Shown: piece by piece, positions 27,586 through 38,355 of the stretch
Numbering within the stretch: the first letter of the stretch is position 1
How the letters are laid out: each line of letters opens with the position of its first letter
DNA from: an uncultured Eubacteriales bacterium
GTDB lineage: Bacteria; Bacillota; Clostridia; Oscillospirales; Acutalibacteraceae
Direction of reading: 5' to 3'
Length of the DNA stretch: 64,000 nucleotides
Assembly (NCBI GenBank): GCA_934486915.1
Contig: CAKSRC010000003.1
Location: 1 to 64,000 of the forward strand
Translations under genes and position numbers: made by a program
Notes under the pieces: generated by a model
Seen by the model: only the letters and a program-made list of their open reading frames with translations
Told to the model about the DNA's origin: nothing
Databases searched by the model: none

Positions 27586-29355
27586 TTATTCTTTAATGTT
27601 AATGGAAATGGAAAGTTCGTCGAGTTGCTTTTGGTCTACAGGCGCAGGAGATTGTGTCATAAGTTCTGCAGAACTTGCAACTTTTGGGAAAGCCATAACA
27701 TCCCTAATGCTTGGGCAATCAAGCATTAACATTACAAGCCTGTCAAGACCAAACGCCATTCCACCATGAGGAGGTGCACCGTATTTAAATGCATCTATTA
27801 AATATCCAAAGCGTCTTCTTGCTTCCTCTTGCGAGAATCCCAAAGCCTTGAACATTCTTTCTTGAAGTTCAGGATTATTTATTCTTATTGAACCTCCGCC
27901 TACTTCGTTGCCGTTTAAAACTAAGTCATATGCGATTGAATTAACTGAATATGGGTCTGATTCAAGTTTTTCTATGTCTTCTATACATGGATGTGTAAAT
28001 GGGTGATGCTTTGAAACATATCTATTTTCTTCTTTGCTATACTCAAACAAAGGAAAATCAGTAACCCAAAGAAGTGAAGGCTTACTCTTATCTATTAGAT
28101 CAAGCTTTTCTGCCAACTTACATCTAAGTGCACCTAAGCTATCAAACACTACATCATTTTCGTCGCTTGCAACTATAAATAACAAGTCACCGTTTTCAGC
28201 CTGAAGTTTATCTCTAATAGCTTTAATTTCTTCTTGAGATAAGAATTTTTCAAATGAAGAGGTTGATGTACCATCATCATTAATTTTAGTATAAGCAAGA
28301 CCTTTTGCACCATAGTCTTTAATCCAAGCTGAAAGCTTGTCTATTTCTTTTCTACCAATTTTAGAAGCGGCAGCTTTTGCATTTATTCCACGTATTGAAC
28401 CGCTTTCTACTGCAGAAGCAAACACCCTAAACTCCGTATTTTTGAGCTCATTTGTTAAGTCTACAAGCTCTAAACCAAATCTTAGGTCAGGTTTATCGGA
28501 ACCAAAGCGATTCATTGCCTCTTTGTAGGTCATTCTTAGGAATTTATCTTCTAAAGTGATTCCAAGAACCTCTTTATATACCTTTTTCATAAAGCCTTCT
28601 GCAATATTCATGACATCCTCTTGGTCAACAAAAGACATTTCAAGGTCAATTTGAGTAAATTCCGGTTGTCTGTCAGCCCTTAAATCCTCATCTCTAAAGC
28701 ACTTAGCTATTTGCATATATCTATCAAAGCCCGAAAGCATAGTAAGCTGCTTATAAAGCTGCGGCGATTGAGGCAAAGCAAAGAAATTGCCCGGGAAAAC
28801 TCTGGACGGAACTAAATAGTCCCTTGCTCCTTCGGGAGTTGATTTTATTAAAATAGGTGTCTCTATTTCTATAAATCCATTATTGTCAAAGTAGTCTCTC
28901 GCAACCTTTACAATCTTATGCCTTTTTATAATTTTTTCTTGTACTTCGGGTATTCTCAAGTCTAAATATCTATATTTAAGCCTTAAATCTTCCTTTGCGC
29001 TGCAGTCATTTATAATTTCAAACGGCGTAGTCTCGGATTTTGCCAAAAGCTCTAAGTCATTTACTTCAATCTCTATTTCGCCGGTTGGAATCTCTAAATT
29101 CTTAGAGCTTCTCTCTTTGACAATTCCCTTAGCAGAGATAACGTACTCGGATCTAAGATTAAATGCCATATCAAAAAGCTCTTTGCTTGTTTTATCATCA
29201 AAAGCCAATTGAACTATACCGCTTCTATCCCTTATGTCCACAAAAATAAGCTTGCCAAGGTCTCTTTGCCTTTGCACCCATCCGCTTACAACAACTTCTT
29301 TTCCTATATCTTCTTTTCTAAATACTCCACAATAATGTGTTCGTTTTAACCTCAT
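27586..29355 (-). CDS. aspS: Aspartyl-tRNA synthetase
   Basis: A 589-aa class II aspartyl-tRNA synthetase of the bacterial type, with an N-terminal OB-fold anticodon domain (VVSGWVQRQRDLGKLIFVDIRDRSG), motif 2 (RCFRDEDLRADRQPEFTQID), the bacterial GAD insertion domain (about 280-415) and motif 3 (GMAFGLDRLVMLM). Starts at ATG with AAAGGATG upstream, 33 bases after hisS; the pair is co-transcribed, as in many Firmicutes. Confidence 0.97.
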   Translation of the reverse strand: MRLKRTHYCGVFRKEDIGKEVVVSGWVQRQRDLGKLIFVDIRDRSGIVQLAFDDKTSKELFDMAFNLRSEYVISAKGIVKERSSKNLEIPTGEIEIEVNDLELLAKSETTPFEIINDCSAKEDLRLKYRYLDLRIPEVQEKIIKRHKIVKVARDYFDNNGFIEIETPILIKSTPEGARDYLVPSRVFPGNFFALPQSPQLYKQLTMLSGFDRYMQIAKCFRDEDLRADRQPEFTQIDLEMSFVDQEDVMNIAEGFMKKVYKEVLGITLEDKFLRMTYKEAMNRFGSDKPDLRFGLELVDLTNELKNTEFRVFASAVESGSIRGINAKAAASKIGRKEIDKLSAWIKDYGAKGLAYTKINDDGTSTSSFEKFLSQEEIKAIRDKLQAENGDLLFIVASDENDVVFDSLGALRCKLAEKLDLIDKSKPSLLWVTDFPLFEYSKEENRYVSKHHPFTHPCIEDIEKLESDPYSVNSIAYDLVLNGNEVGGGSIRINNPELQERMFKALGFSQEEARRRFGYLIDAFKYGAPPHGGMAFGLDRLVMLMLDCPSIRDVMAFPKVASSAELMTQSPAPVDQKQLDELSISINIKE

Positions 29356-29388
29356 ATGTTTACATCCTTTATCTTATATTTATATTGC

Positions 29389-30675
29389 TTAGCCATTAAA
29401 TTTTTCTATATGGAGCCTGAAAAACTCAGATGCGAAATTTTCACCAATAGATATTCGACTTCTTTCTGAAAGAGGCATATATTTAATTTCCGCACTATTT
29501 CTTTCAATCTCATCATCGCCAAGTACCATACTAAATTTAGCATTGATTTTATTTGCATACTTCATTTGAGCTTTAACACTTTTGCCCACTAAATCAATTT
29601 CACATATAAGCCCTGATTTTCTTATTTCATTTGCAAGTTTAAATGCCTTTAATCCTGCCTTTTGGCCTATTGAAGCAATGTATAAGTCACATCCTTCAGG
29701 TTTTGGAATGTCTATATTTTGCTTTTCCATAGCGAGCATAAGCCTTTCAATTCCAATTCCAAAGCCCAAAGACGGCATACTGGGTCCACCTATTTCCTCA
29801 ATAAGACCATCATATCTTCCGCCGCCGCATATTGCCCCTTGAGCTCCTATATCCTCACATACAAATTCAAATACGGTTTTAGTATAATAATCAAGTCCTC
29901 TTACAATCCTTGGATTTACCTTATACTCGATATTTATAGCATCTAAATAGCCCTTAACTTCCTCAAAATGTTTAGAACATTCGTCGCATAGATAGTCTAA
30001 AATCACGGGTGCATTTATAGCTATCTCCCTACATGACGGATTTTTGCAATCGAGTATTCTCATAGGATTACGTGAAAGTCTATCTATACATGTATGGCAT
30101 AGATTTGATTTATTTTCTTCAAAATAAGCCTTTAAAGCCTCGTTATATTTTTGCCTGCAGTGAGGGCAGCCAATAGAATTTATTTGAAGTGAAATATTCT
30201 TAAGATCCAAACGTTTAAACAATGAACAAGCCATACTAATAAGTTCGGCATCAGCAGATGGACTTCCTGCCCCAAATACCTCTAAACCAAACTGGTGAAA
30301 TTCTCTAAGTCTGCCGGCTTGAGGTTTTTCGTATCTATAGCACGAGCTTAAATAATAGGTTTTAAGCGGAAGGCCATCATTATAAAGCCCATGTTCAAGC
30401 ATAGAACGTGCCACACCTGCAGTACCTTCCGGACGAAGTGTGATTGATCTTCCTCCCTTATCATCAAAAGTATACATTTCCTTTTGAACTACATCACTTG
30501 TTTGCCCTACTGATCTTGAAAACAACTCAGTATGTTCAAATACGGGTGTCCTTATTTCCTTAAAGCCATATAACAAAGCTTCTTGCTTAAGTATTCCTTC
30601 TACAAAATCCAATTTATAGCTATCCTTAGGAAGTACATCATTTGTACCTTTTATAGCCTTAGTTATTAACTCCAT
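29389..30675 (-). CDS. hisS: Histidyl-tRNA synthetase
   Basis: A 428-aa class II histidyl-tRNA synthetase: KAIKGTNDVLP at the N terminus, the RPEGTAGVARSM motif 2 region, YRYEKPQAGRLREFHQFG, the histidine-specific RGLDYYTKTVFE, and the C-terminal anticodon domain. The normal length and SD (GGAGGAATTCG before the ATG) agree. A terminator-like hairpin lies just upstream (30702-30729), so attenuation is possible. Confidence 0.97.
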   Translation of the reverse strand: MELITKAIKGTNDVLPKDSYKLDFVEGILKQEALLYGFKEIRTPVFEHTELFSRSVGQTSDVVQKEMYTFDDKGGRSITLRPEGTAGVARSMLEHGLYNDGLPLKTYYLSSCYRYEKPQAGRLREFHQFGLEVFGAGSPSADAELISMACSLFKRLDLKNISLQINSIGCPHCRQKYNEALKAYFEENKSNLCHTCIDRLSRNPMRILDCKNPSCREIAINAPVILDYLCDECSKHFEEVKGYLDAINIEYKVNPRIVRGLDYYTKTVFEFVCEDIGAQGAICGGGRYDGLIEEIGGPSMPSLGFGIGIERLMLAMEKQNIDIPKPEGCDLYIASIGQKAGLKAFKLANEIRKSGLICEIDLVGKSVKAQMKYANKINAKFSMVLGDDEIERNSAEIKYMPLSERSRISIGENFASEFFRLHIEKFNG

Positions 30676-30701
30676 CGAATTCCTCCACTCATCTTATAAA
30701 T

Positions 30702-30729
30702 TAAAAAATCCGCCCCGATTAAGGGACGG
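30702..30729 (-). terminator. Terminator between mgsA and hisS
   Basis: CCGTCCC pairs with GGGGCGG around a short loop, followed by ATTTTTT, on the minus strand, 27 bases before the hisS start. It either ends the mgsA transcript or acts as an attenuator for hisS-aspS. The CGTCCC...GGGGCG plus T-run form resembles T-box terminators, but no upstream T-box stem I fits in the 121-base gap. Confidence 0.8.
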
Positions 30730-30796
30730 AAGCAAATCCATTTTAATATTTTTCCCGCCACTGATGGCCTTAATTATGTAAACTAAAAGAAAATAT

Positions 30797-31201
30797 CTAG
30801 AATCTTGGACTTATGATATCTCGCCAAGCAAGATCTCCTCTTTCCAAGCCGTGAATTAAAACTTCGGCTGTTGCAATATTTGTTGCAAGAGGAATACTAT
30901 GCATATCACAAAGCCTCAAAAGATTTACTTCATTAGGGTCATCAAGTTTATCACTCAATGGATCCCTAAAAAATAGAAGCATATCTATTTCATTACAAGA
31001 GATTCTCGCAGCGATTTGATGCACACCTCCTTGAGATCCTGATAATAATCTTTCAATGTTAAGACCCGTCGCCTCTTTTACCATTTTGCCTGTCGTGCCC
31101 GTTGCGCACAAGTAATGGCTACTCAAAGCTCCACAATACGCAATACAAAACTGCACCATTAACTCTTTTTTGCTGTCATGCGCAATTAAAGCAATATTCA
31201 T
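30797..31201 (-). CDS. mgsA: Methylglyoxal synthase
   Basis: A 134-aa MgsA that converts dihydroxyacetone phosphate to methylglyoxal and phosphate. Features: MNIALIAHDSKKELM, the CATGTTGKM phosphate-binding loop, SGSQGGVHQIA, FFRDPLSDK with catalytic Asp, and HSIPLATNIATAE. Length is a little short of some homologues but complete. It is 24 bases after minD; the mre-min-mgsA neighbourhood is common in Clostridia. Confidence 0.95.
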   Translation of the reverse strand: MNIALIAHDSKKELMVQFCIAYCGALSSHYLCATGTTGKMVKEATGLNIERLLSGSQGGVHQIAARISCNEIDMLLFFRDPLSDKLDDPNEVNLLRLCDMHSIPLATNIATAEVLIHGLERGDLAWRDIISPRF

Positions 31202-31225
31202 TAAAATTCCCCCTAATATTTCTTT

Positions 31226-31972
31226 TTATAACTTCCTTAAAGACGGAAGCGGTATTCTTTCACCGTTTAACCGTCCTGCTAACCTTTTAATAGCTCTTAT
31301 CATATGAGATTTACTAGAAGGTAAAACTCCGTTTGATAATAACAGCGCTGACTCCCCGTCTTCAGGAACTATTGCAATAAGTTGCATCCCAGAAGTATCT
31401 ATCACTTGATCCAAATCATCATAGACACGAGTTTTTTGAAAAAGTTTCCTGTCAAAACGGTTAATAACAAGTCTTAGTTCCTCAACACCATTTTCTTCCA
31501 AAATATCCCTTGCTTTTCTAACATTTGCAACACTTATAGGATTGGGTGTAGCGATTAAAAGAGCATTGTTTGAACAGCCTATAGCGGATAAAAAACCATT
31601 GCCAATCCCGGCAGGACAATCTATTAATATATAATCATAATACTTTGATAACATATCAACCAATTTATGAAAAACCTCTTGTTTAAGATCGTTTTTTAAA
31701 TCCCTTGGTGCCGGCAATAAGAACAAATTATCGTTAAACTCGCACTTGTATATGGCTTTCATAACAGTACAATTACCATTAACAATATCTGAAATATCAT
31801 AAACTAAATTTTTTCTTATCCCAAGCATATGTTCAAGGCTTGCAAGCCCAGAATCCATATCTATAAGAAGCACTCTTTGATTCGCTTCTGCAAGTTGTAA
31901 GCCCAAACAAGCTGTGGTTGTCGACTTGCCGACTCCACCCTTGCCCGATGCAATCATAGTAATATTCCCCAT
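31226..31972 (-). CDS. minD: Septum site-determining ATPase MinD
   Basis: A 248-aa ParA/MinD-type ATPase with deviant Walker A GKGGVGKST (residues 8-16), LIDMDSG, YILIDCPAGIG and a C-terminal Lys/Arg/Leu-rich helix (AIKRLAGRL) that could bind the membrane. The ATG at 31972 has AGAGGT upstream. No minC or minE is found beside it, although mrdA-mreDCB are directly upstream. The protein is somewhat shorter than the usual ~265 residues. Assignment to MinD rather than another ParA-type is supported by the mre/mrdA neighbours. Confidence 0.88.
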   Translation of the reverse strand: MGNITMIASGKGGVGKSTTTACLGLQLAEANQRVLLIDMDSGLASLEHMLGIRKNLVYDISDIVNGNCTVMKAIYKCEFNDNLFLLPAPRDLKNDLKQEVFHKLVDMLSKYYDYILIDCPAGIGNGFLSAIGCSNNALLIATPNPISVANVRKARDILEENGVEELRLVINRFDRKLFQKTRVYDDLDQVIDTSGMQLIAIVPEDGESALLLSNGVLPSSKSHMIRAIKRLAGRLNGERIPLPSLRKL

Positions 31973-32091
31973 TAAATTATTACCTCTTGTTTCATAATAC
32001 CACAACATAACAAAATAGTCAAAATGTTTTTAAGTGGTCTATCATTATATATTTAAATTTCAAATCTATATTAATGCTATATGCAATACAA

Positions 32092-34131
32092 TCATTCGCT
32101 TGAAGCCGCTTTCTTTGCAAAATAGGCGTCCAATACATCTCTTGCTACATTCTTAGACCATTTTCCCGATGCTCCGTGCTCTATAACAACAGAAATTGCG
32201 ATTTCCGGGTCTTTATAAGGAGCATAGCAAATAAACGTGGTATGATCTGACCCAACATTTTCGGCAGTACCTGTTTTTGCGGCTATTTCTATAGGATAAG
32301 AGCTAAAGTCTGTTGCAGTACCTGAAGTAACAACTGCCCTCATACCCTCTCTTACTATATTTAGATTTTTTTCGGAAATTCCCACATTTTCGATAAGTTC
32401 AGGATTATTGGGATCATTTTGCATTATTAAATTTTTTCTCGTATAATCAGTAATTTTACTTATCAAATGAGTTTTATATCTATTGCCGCCATTTGCTATA
32501 ATTCCCGTATAAACTGCAAGCTGGATAGGTGTAAACATATTGTCAGACTGACCAATTGCCGCCTGCGATGTATTACCATTATACCAAACTCCGCCCATTT
32601 CCTTGCTATATTCCGGGCCCGCTAAAACACCCTTGCTTTCGTATACTTCAACCCCGGTCTTTGAGCCGAGCCCAAACCTTTTAGCATACAAGTCCAAAGT
32701 CTCTATACCCACTCTTCTGCCAGTTTCTGCAAAGAAAACGTTGCATGATTTAGCAAGTGAATTTCTTAAAGCTGAGTTACCGTGAACTCCCATACATTTG
32801 ATAACAAACCCTGAATCAGCATAATAGGTGTATGCCCCAGAGCAGTTAATTGTCTCATCTTCGCGTATTACACCCTCTTCAAGCCCTGCACATGCTACAA
32901 CGGGTTTATATATAGAGCCGGGAGTAAACGCACCATTGAATGCCCTGTTTACAAGAGGGGTATAGGTTAAGTCAGTCACTATTTTATTATAATAATCGTT
33001 ATCGTCTATATATTTTTGTTGGTCGTATGTTGGATAGGTTCCTGCCGCTAAAACTGAAAAATCCTTAACGTTTAAAACTACCACTGCCCCGGATTTACAA
33101 TCCCTCGCACTGCTTCGTTTTGCGCTTTCGACATTTTTGGCCAATGATTCGTTAGCCGCATTTTGAATATCTGAATCTATTGTGAGAAATACCGTATGTC
33201 CCGGGTCGGCATTTTGGGTCTCAACTGTATTTACAACTGAACCGTTTTCGTTCGCTTCAACTAATTTTCTGCCGGACGACCCCCTTAAATGATCCTCCAT
33301 CGCAGCCTCTATGCCGCTTTTGCCTATAGTATCATCTAAACTATATCTATCTTTAAGTTTTTCATACTCTTCTTCGGACAATTTACCCACAAGACCTACT
33401 ATATGAGGTGCCAATGTACCCTTAACATATTTTCTTATGGTTGAACCCTGTATTTCAACACCTTTCATTGATGACTGTGTTAATTCCGAAACTATCGAGA
33501 CTGTCTCTTGGCTTATGCCGTCTGCAAAAGTATATATCTTGGTTTTGTATTGTTCATAACCATTTTTTGTCATATTATACCTAACACTGCAGATATTTTT
33601 TTGGTCTGCTTGGGAATAATCTCTGCAATCATATTTTTCTATCATTTTATCCATGCAGTTTTGTGCTGTGGCATAACTATTTAATTTTAATGTCTTTTTA
33701 AGTGCGGCTATATCATCATCTTTATCATTCATAAACTCATAAGAGCCGCTTGAAGATATAGAAATAGGAAGCTCATCTATCCACTTCTCATTCTTTAGCT
33801 TCATAAGGTTTATTAAATCCAATATAATTTTATTTTCAGACCCGTCATCCATATAAAGATGGTCGAAAACTATTTTATATCCTGTCTCGTTAATAGCAAG
33901 GCCCTGGCCGTTTACATCGAGTATTTCCCCTCTTTTAGCATCAGTTTTAACAACATAACTGCTGCTTGAGATAGCCTTTTCTTTGTAATATTCGCCGTTA
34001 ATGATCTGCCAATCTACAAGACGTTGGACATAGATTACCATAGCAATCGCCAATACTCCTAAAAGTATAAACCATCTTGATGTTATTTTTTTAGTTTCTA
34101 TATCAATCACCGCCTTTAAATTACGCGTCAC
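32092..34131 (-). CDS. mrdA: Penicillin-binding protein 2 (transpeptidase of the elongasome)
   Basis: A 679-aa class B PBP with one N-terminal membrane helix (about 18-36), a dimerisation domain and a transpeptidase domain with the three motifs: SIYK (in TPGSIYKPV), SCN (in AKSCNVFF) and KTG (in AAKTGTAENVG). It cross-links peptidoglycan during elongation with RodA. The start is probably GTG at 34131, inside the mreD end, with AAGGCAGC upstream and an 11-base overlap with mreD; a GTG at residue 8 with AAAGGC is too close to its site. Downstream, minD follows. Confidence 0.93.
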   Translation of the reverse strand: MTRNLKAVIDIETKKITSRWFILLGVLAIAMVIYVQRLVDWQIINGEYYKEKAISSSSYVVKTDAKRGEILDVNGQGLAINETGYKIVFDHLYMDDGSENKIILDLINLMKLKNEKWIDELPISISSSGSYEFMNDKDDDIAALKKTLKLNSYATAQNCMDKMIEKYDCRDYSQADQKNICSVRYNMTKNGYEQYKTKIYTFADGISQETVSIVSELTQSSMKGVEIQGSTIRKYVKGTLAPHIVGLVGKLSEEEYEKLKDRYSLDDTIGKSGIEAAMEDHLRGSSGRKLVEANENGSVVNTVETQNADPGHTVFLTIDSDIQNAANESLAKNVESAKRSSARDCKSGAVVVLNVKDFSVLAAGTYPTYDQQKYIDDNDYYNKIVTDLTYTPLVNRAFNGAFTPGSIYKPVVACAGLEEGVIREDETINCSGAYTYYADSGFVIKCMGVHGNSALRNSLAKSCNVFFAETGRRVGIETLDLYAKRFGLGSKTGVEVYESKGVLAGPEYSKEMGGVWYNGNTSQAAIGQSDNMFTPIQLAVYTGIIANGGNRYKTHLISKITDYTRKNLIMQNDPNNPELIENVGISEKNLNIVREGMRAVVTSGTATDFSSYPIEIAAKTGTAENVGSDHTTFICYAPYKDPEIAISVVIEHGASGKWSKNVARDVLDAYFAKKAASSE

Positions 34132-34636
34132 GCTGCCTTATTTGTATTGCGATTGCCTTGTTGAAAAAGTAAAAAACAGGGCTTAAGACTAAAGTATAAA
34201 TCATTCTTGATAAAAAGTGATTTACAAATACATATGCCATACCGTCATATCCCTTAAATACATAAGCAAAAAGATAATACATTCCATATGAAACTATGAT
34301 AGCCGCAAGCGAGGCTATTAATGCAGTAATTAAGTTGGTTCTTAAAAAATTAACAGCCAAAAGACCTATCACATAGCCTATAATAGCAAATATAATTCCA
34401 TAGAATCCTATAACATCCCAAAGCCCAATATCTGAAATTATCCCAATCAAAAGTCCAAAAAATAAACCAACTGTTTCATTTTCAAACATCGCTATAGTAA
34501 CCAATATAGGTAAAAGCAGCATCGGCCTTCCGCCAAGGACAGTTGGTATAAGCCCCGGAGTCTGCTGAACCACGAAAAACACAAAAATTTCGATCACATA
34601 TGCAAGAAAGCGAAAATATTTATACTTGTCTTCCAT
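34121..34636 (-). CDS. mreD: Rod shape-determining protein MreD
   Basis: A 171-aa polytopic protein with five hydrophobic segments, as usual for MreD, the membrane part of the elongasome that couples MreC to PBP2/RodA. Landmarks: GGRPMLLLPILVTIAMFE and GLLIGIISDIGLWDVIGFYG. It starts at ATG with GGAGGTAAG upstream, between mreC and mrdA, and overlaps mrdA. Confidence 0.9.
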   Translation of the reverse strand: MEDKYKYFRFLAYVIEIFVFFVVQQTPGLIPTVLGGRPMLLLPILVTIAMFENETVGLFFGLLIGIISDIGLWDVIGFYGIIFAIIGYVIGLLAVNFLRTNLITALIASLAAIIVSYGMYYLFAYVFKGYDGMAYVFVNHFLSRMIYTLVLSPVFYFFNKAIAIQIRQRDA

Positions 34637-34651
34637 TAACTCTTACCTCCA

Positions 34652-35548
34652 CTATTGGGCACTTGGTCCATTTTTAGTTTGCTCGAGCTGATCCTTTAGC
34701 GGACTCACTGATACCTGAGCTTTACCTTGGAAGTCAGTTACGATAAACACATCTTTTACATTTAAAATATCTTCAAAAGGTTTTACTAAAGCATAAAGAG
34801 AGGCATCATACTCATCATGAGTAATTTCCAAAACCTCGCCTATTTGAAGATTTTTAGGATAAATTCCACTAAGACCGGATGTAACCAAAATATCACCTGT
34901 TTTAATTCCGTTTTCTGAAAGTAGACAAGTCATTTTAGTAAGGTTTTTATCCGCAAGCGGCAATCCTCCCGTAATTACACCACTGTCACCTGTCGATATA
35001 TTCGCAGCTCCGACTTTGGTATCCGGGGAAAGTATAGTCTTTACCTTGCATGAATTCGCCTCAACATGACTTACCCATCCTACAAGTCCATTTTCGGTTA
35101 TTACCGGGTCATTTAAAAGCACTCCCGCAACAGAGCCTTCATCTAGTGTACAGCCATAAAAATTTTCATTAGAATCTCTTCCTATTACTGATGCAGGGAC
35201 AAATTTTAAGCTTTGATCCTTTTGTTTTAAATCATAGTATTTTAAAAACTGTGCATTTTCCTTTTTTACATCATAATAATCGACAGTAATCGCTCTTAGA
35301 TTTTGTACTTGCTGCTTTAAATCGTCAACCTCGTTTTGGAGTTCGTCTACTGTTTTTTGATCCTCAAAGGTACTATTCGCACTATTTGAAATATTGGTAG
35401 TTATTTTTTGAAGCGGTGTCACTAAAAAGTCCAATCCCTTGGATAAAAAGGTATTGCCCCCGCTTGCAGTAAAAAGTAAAATCCCCGTAAAAATAAGGAT
35501 TACGGCAATAAGTGTCACAAAGCCCTTTGATTTAAAAAAATTACTCAA
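34652..35548 (-). CDS. mreC: Rod shape-determining protein MreC
   Basis: A 298-aa single-pass membrane protein: a membrane helix (9-30), a coiled-coil (about 60-95, QNEVDDLKQQVQNLR) and the periplasmic beta-rich MreC domain (VIGRDSNENFYGCTLDEGS, VSHVEANSCKVKTILSPDT). It scaffolds MreD, PBP2 and RodA. The start is TTG with AAAGGAGG upstream. A terminator-like hairpin separates it from mreB. Confidence 0.93.
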   Translation of the reverse strand: MSNFFKSKGFVTLIAVILIFTGILLFTASGGNTFLSKGLDFLVTPLQKITTNISNSANSTFEDQKTVDELQNEVDDLKQQVQNLRAITVDYYDVKKENAQFLKYYDLKQKDQSLKFVPASVIGRDSNENFYGCTLDEGSVAGVLLNDPVITENGLVGWVSHVEANSCKVKTILSPDTKVGAANISTGDSGVITGGLPLADKNLTKMTCLLSENGIKTGDILVTSGLSGIYPKNLQIGEVLEITHDEYDASLYALVKPFEDILNVKDVFIVTDFQGKAQVSVSPLKDQLEQTKNGPSAQ

Positions 35549-35667
35549 ATATTATTTACCTCCTTTAACCTGATATCTTAAGGCTGCGTAAGAGATTATA
35601 TCAAATATTCTTAAATATATGTCTCTTAAGCTCTTATATAATATTTTCTAAACCTAAACCTATATAT

Positions 35668-35708
35668 AAAAAATTGCAGCCTGCTATCAAAAGTAATAGC
35701 AGCTGCAA
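35668..35708 (-). terminator. Terminator-like hairpin between mreB and mreC
   Basis: TTGCAGCTGCTA pairs with TAGCAGGCTGCAA (one bulge) and is followed by TTTTTT on the minus strand, about 60 bases past the mreB stop codon. It would make mreB the dominant product and let mreCD-mrdA be read by partial readthrough. Confidence 0.85.
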
Positions 35709-35768
35709 CCTTTTGATTGCTTAAATTTACTTAAAAGTTGATTAAAACAATTATATATAAATATTTAA

Positions 35769-36782
<1,014 letters not shown>

Positions 36783-37052
36783 TTATTTTCCCCTTTCGTT
36801 CTTTCCATGCATAAGCAATAAAGAAACATTCTTACTTGAATTTTAATACTAACTAATTAATTATAACCCTAAACATAAAAATTTTCAACTATTTTTTATT
36901 ATCTTTCGTTTTATAGTGTATCCATATATTTACCATATAAAATTATGATTTGCTGTTAATATCCTTTTTATAAGTATCTGTATTTAATAATAGAATAATT
37001 ATGATATAATATACGTAAAATTATATAATAAATCTTAAAAAGGAGAATACAC

Positions 37053-37553
37053 ATGAGTTTTAAAGAAATAAATGCAAAAGAGCTTAATTTTAATCCATTT
37101 TCTTTGATAGGAGATAAATGGATGCTTATAACCTGCGGCGATAAAGAAAAATACAACACTATGACAGCAAGCTGGGGATCTATTGGTGTAATGTGGAACA
37201 AGAATGTAGTGTTTTCATTTATAAGGCCTCAAAGATACACCTTTGAGTTTGTCGAAAAAAATGATTATTTTTCAATCTCTTTTTACCCAGATGAATACAA
37301 AAGTGCACTTTCACTCTGCGGCAAAGTCTCAGGAAGAGATGTAGACAAAGCAAAGGAAGCAAACCTTACTCCCGTTTTTGATGAAAAAGCTCCATATTTT
37401 GAAGAGGCAAACATGGTATTGATTTGCAAAAAATTATATAACCAGAATCTTGAGCCTAGTTGCTTCTTAGACGAAAAACTTGAATCATTTTATCCTCAAA
37501 AGGACTATCACAAGATGTTTATAGGTGAAATCGAAAAGGTATTGGTTAAATAA
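37053..37553 (+). CDS. Flavin reductase domain protein
   Basis: A 166-aa protein with the flavin reductase (NADH:FMN oxidoreductase-like) split-barrel fold: GDKWMLITCGDKEKYNTMTASWGSIGVMW and RPQRYTFEFVEKNDYFSISFYP fit this family. No other domain. The starting ATG follows AAAAAGGAGAA. The SDR gene begins 3 bases after its stop codon, so the two form an operon; the physiological electron acceptor is unknown. Confidence 0.85.
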   Translation: MSFKEINAKELNFNPFSLIGDKWMLITCGDKEKYNTMTASWGSIGVMWNKNVVFSFIRPQRYTFEFVEKNDYFSISFYPDEYKSALSLCGKVSGRDVDKAKEANLTPVFDEKAPYFEEANMVLICKKLYNQNLEPSCFLDEKLESFYPQKDYHKMFIGEIEKVLVK

Positions 37554-37556
37554 ATT

Positions 37557-38291
37557 ATGAGTAAAACTGTATTAATAACAGGCGCTTCCAGAGGTATCGG
37601 CCGAGAAAGTGCGATATTGTTTGCAAAAAACGGATATAATGTAGTCGCTAACTATAACTCCTCACAGAAAGATGCCCTAAGCTTAAAAGAAACATTAGAT
37701 AATTTAGGCTGCAACTGCCTAATATACAAAGCAGATGTCTCAAATATAAATGAAGTATCTTCCATGGTAAATGATGCTTATGATAAGTTTGGGACGATTG
37801 ATGTACTAATTAATAATGCAGGAATAGCACAACAAAAACTTTTCACTGATATTACCCAAGAAGATTTCAAAAAAATGTTTGATGTCAATATCTTGGGTGT
37901 ATTCAATTGCTGTCAATGTGTAGTTCCAAGCATGATTAGAAATAAAAATGGAGTTATACTTAACATTTCATCAATGTGGGGAGAGGTAGGTGCTTCTTGC
38001 GAAGTGCACTACTCCGCCTCTAAAGCGGCGGTAATAGGTTTTACAAAGGCATTAGCTAAGGAATTAGGCCCATCAAATATAAATGTAAACTGCGTCTCGC
38101 CCGGAGTTATTGAAACCGACATGAACAGCAATTTAGACGAAGCTTCAATTGATGCTTTAAAGGACGAAACCCCACTTTTAAGAATAGGTAAACCACATGA
38201 CATAGCAAATACTTTGCTTTTCTTGGCATCAAGCAAAGCCTCCTTTATAACAGGTCAAGTAATAGGGGTCAGCGGCGGTTTTATAATATAA
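37557..38291 (+). CDS. SDR-family oxidoreductase (FabG-like)
   Basis: A 244-aa classical short-chain dehydrogenase: TGASRGIGRES cofactor loop, VLINNAGIAQ, catalytic Ser (ILNISSMWG), YSASKAAVIGFTKALAKELG with Tyr and Lys, NVNCVSPGVIETDM. NAD(P)H-dependent. It resembles FabG/3-oxoacyl-ACP reductases, but there is no fatty-acid synthesis context and the neighbour is a flavin reductase; the substrate is open. Confidence 0.9.
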   Translation: MSKTVLITGASRGIGRESAILFAKNGYNVVANYNSSQKDALSLKETLDNLGCNCLIYKADVSNINEVSSMVNDAYDKFGTIDVLINNAGIAQQKLFTDITQEDFKKMFDVNILGVFNCCQCVVPSMIRNKNGVILNISSMWGEVGASCEVHYSASKAAVIGFTKALAKELGPSNINVNCVSPGVIETDMNSNLDEASIDALKDETPLLRIGKPHDIANTLLFLASSKASFITGQVIGVSGGFII

Positions 38292-38355
38292 GAATAAAAT
38301 AATCTAATATAAGCATAATAATACTACAAATATATTGTTTAAGGGTGTGCTTTAT

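Noticed and set aside
30676..30796. T-box riboswitch for hisS
   Set aside because: Only 121 bases lie between mgsA and hisS, with no room for stem I and no clear T-box core; only the terminator half looks similar.
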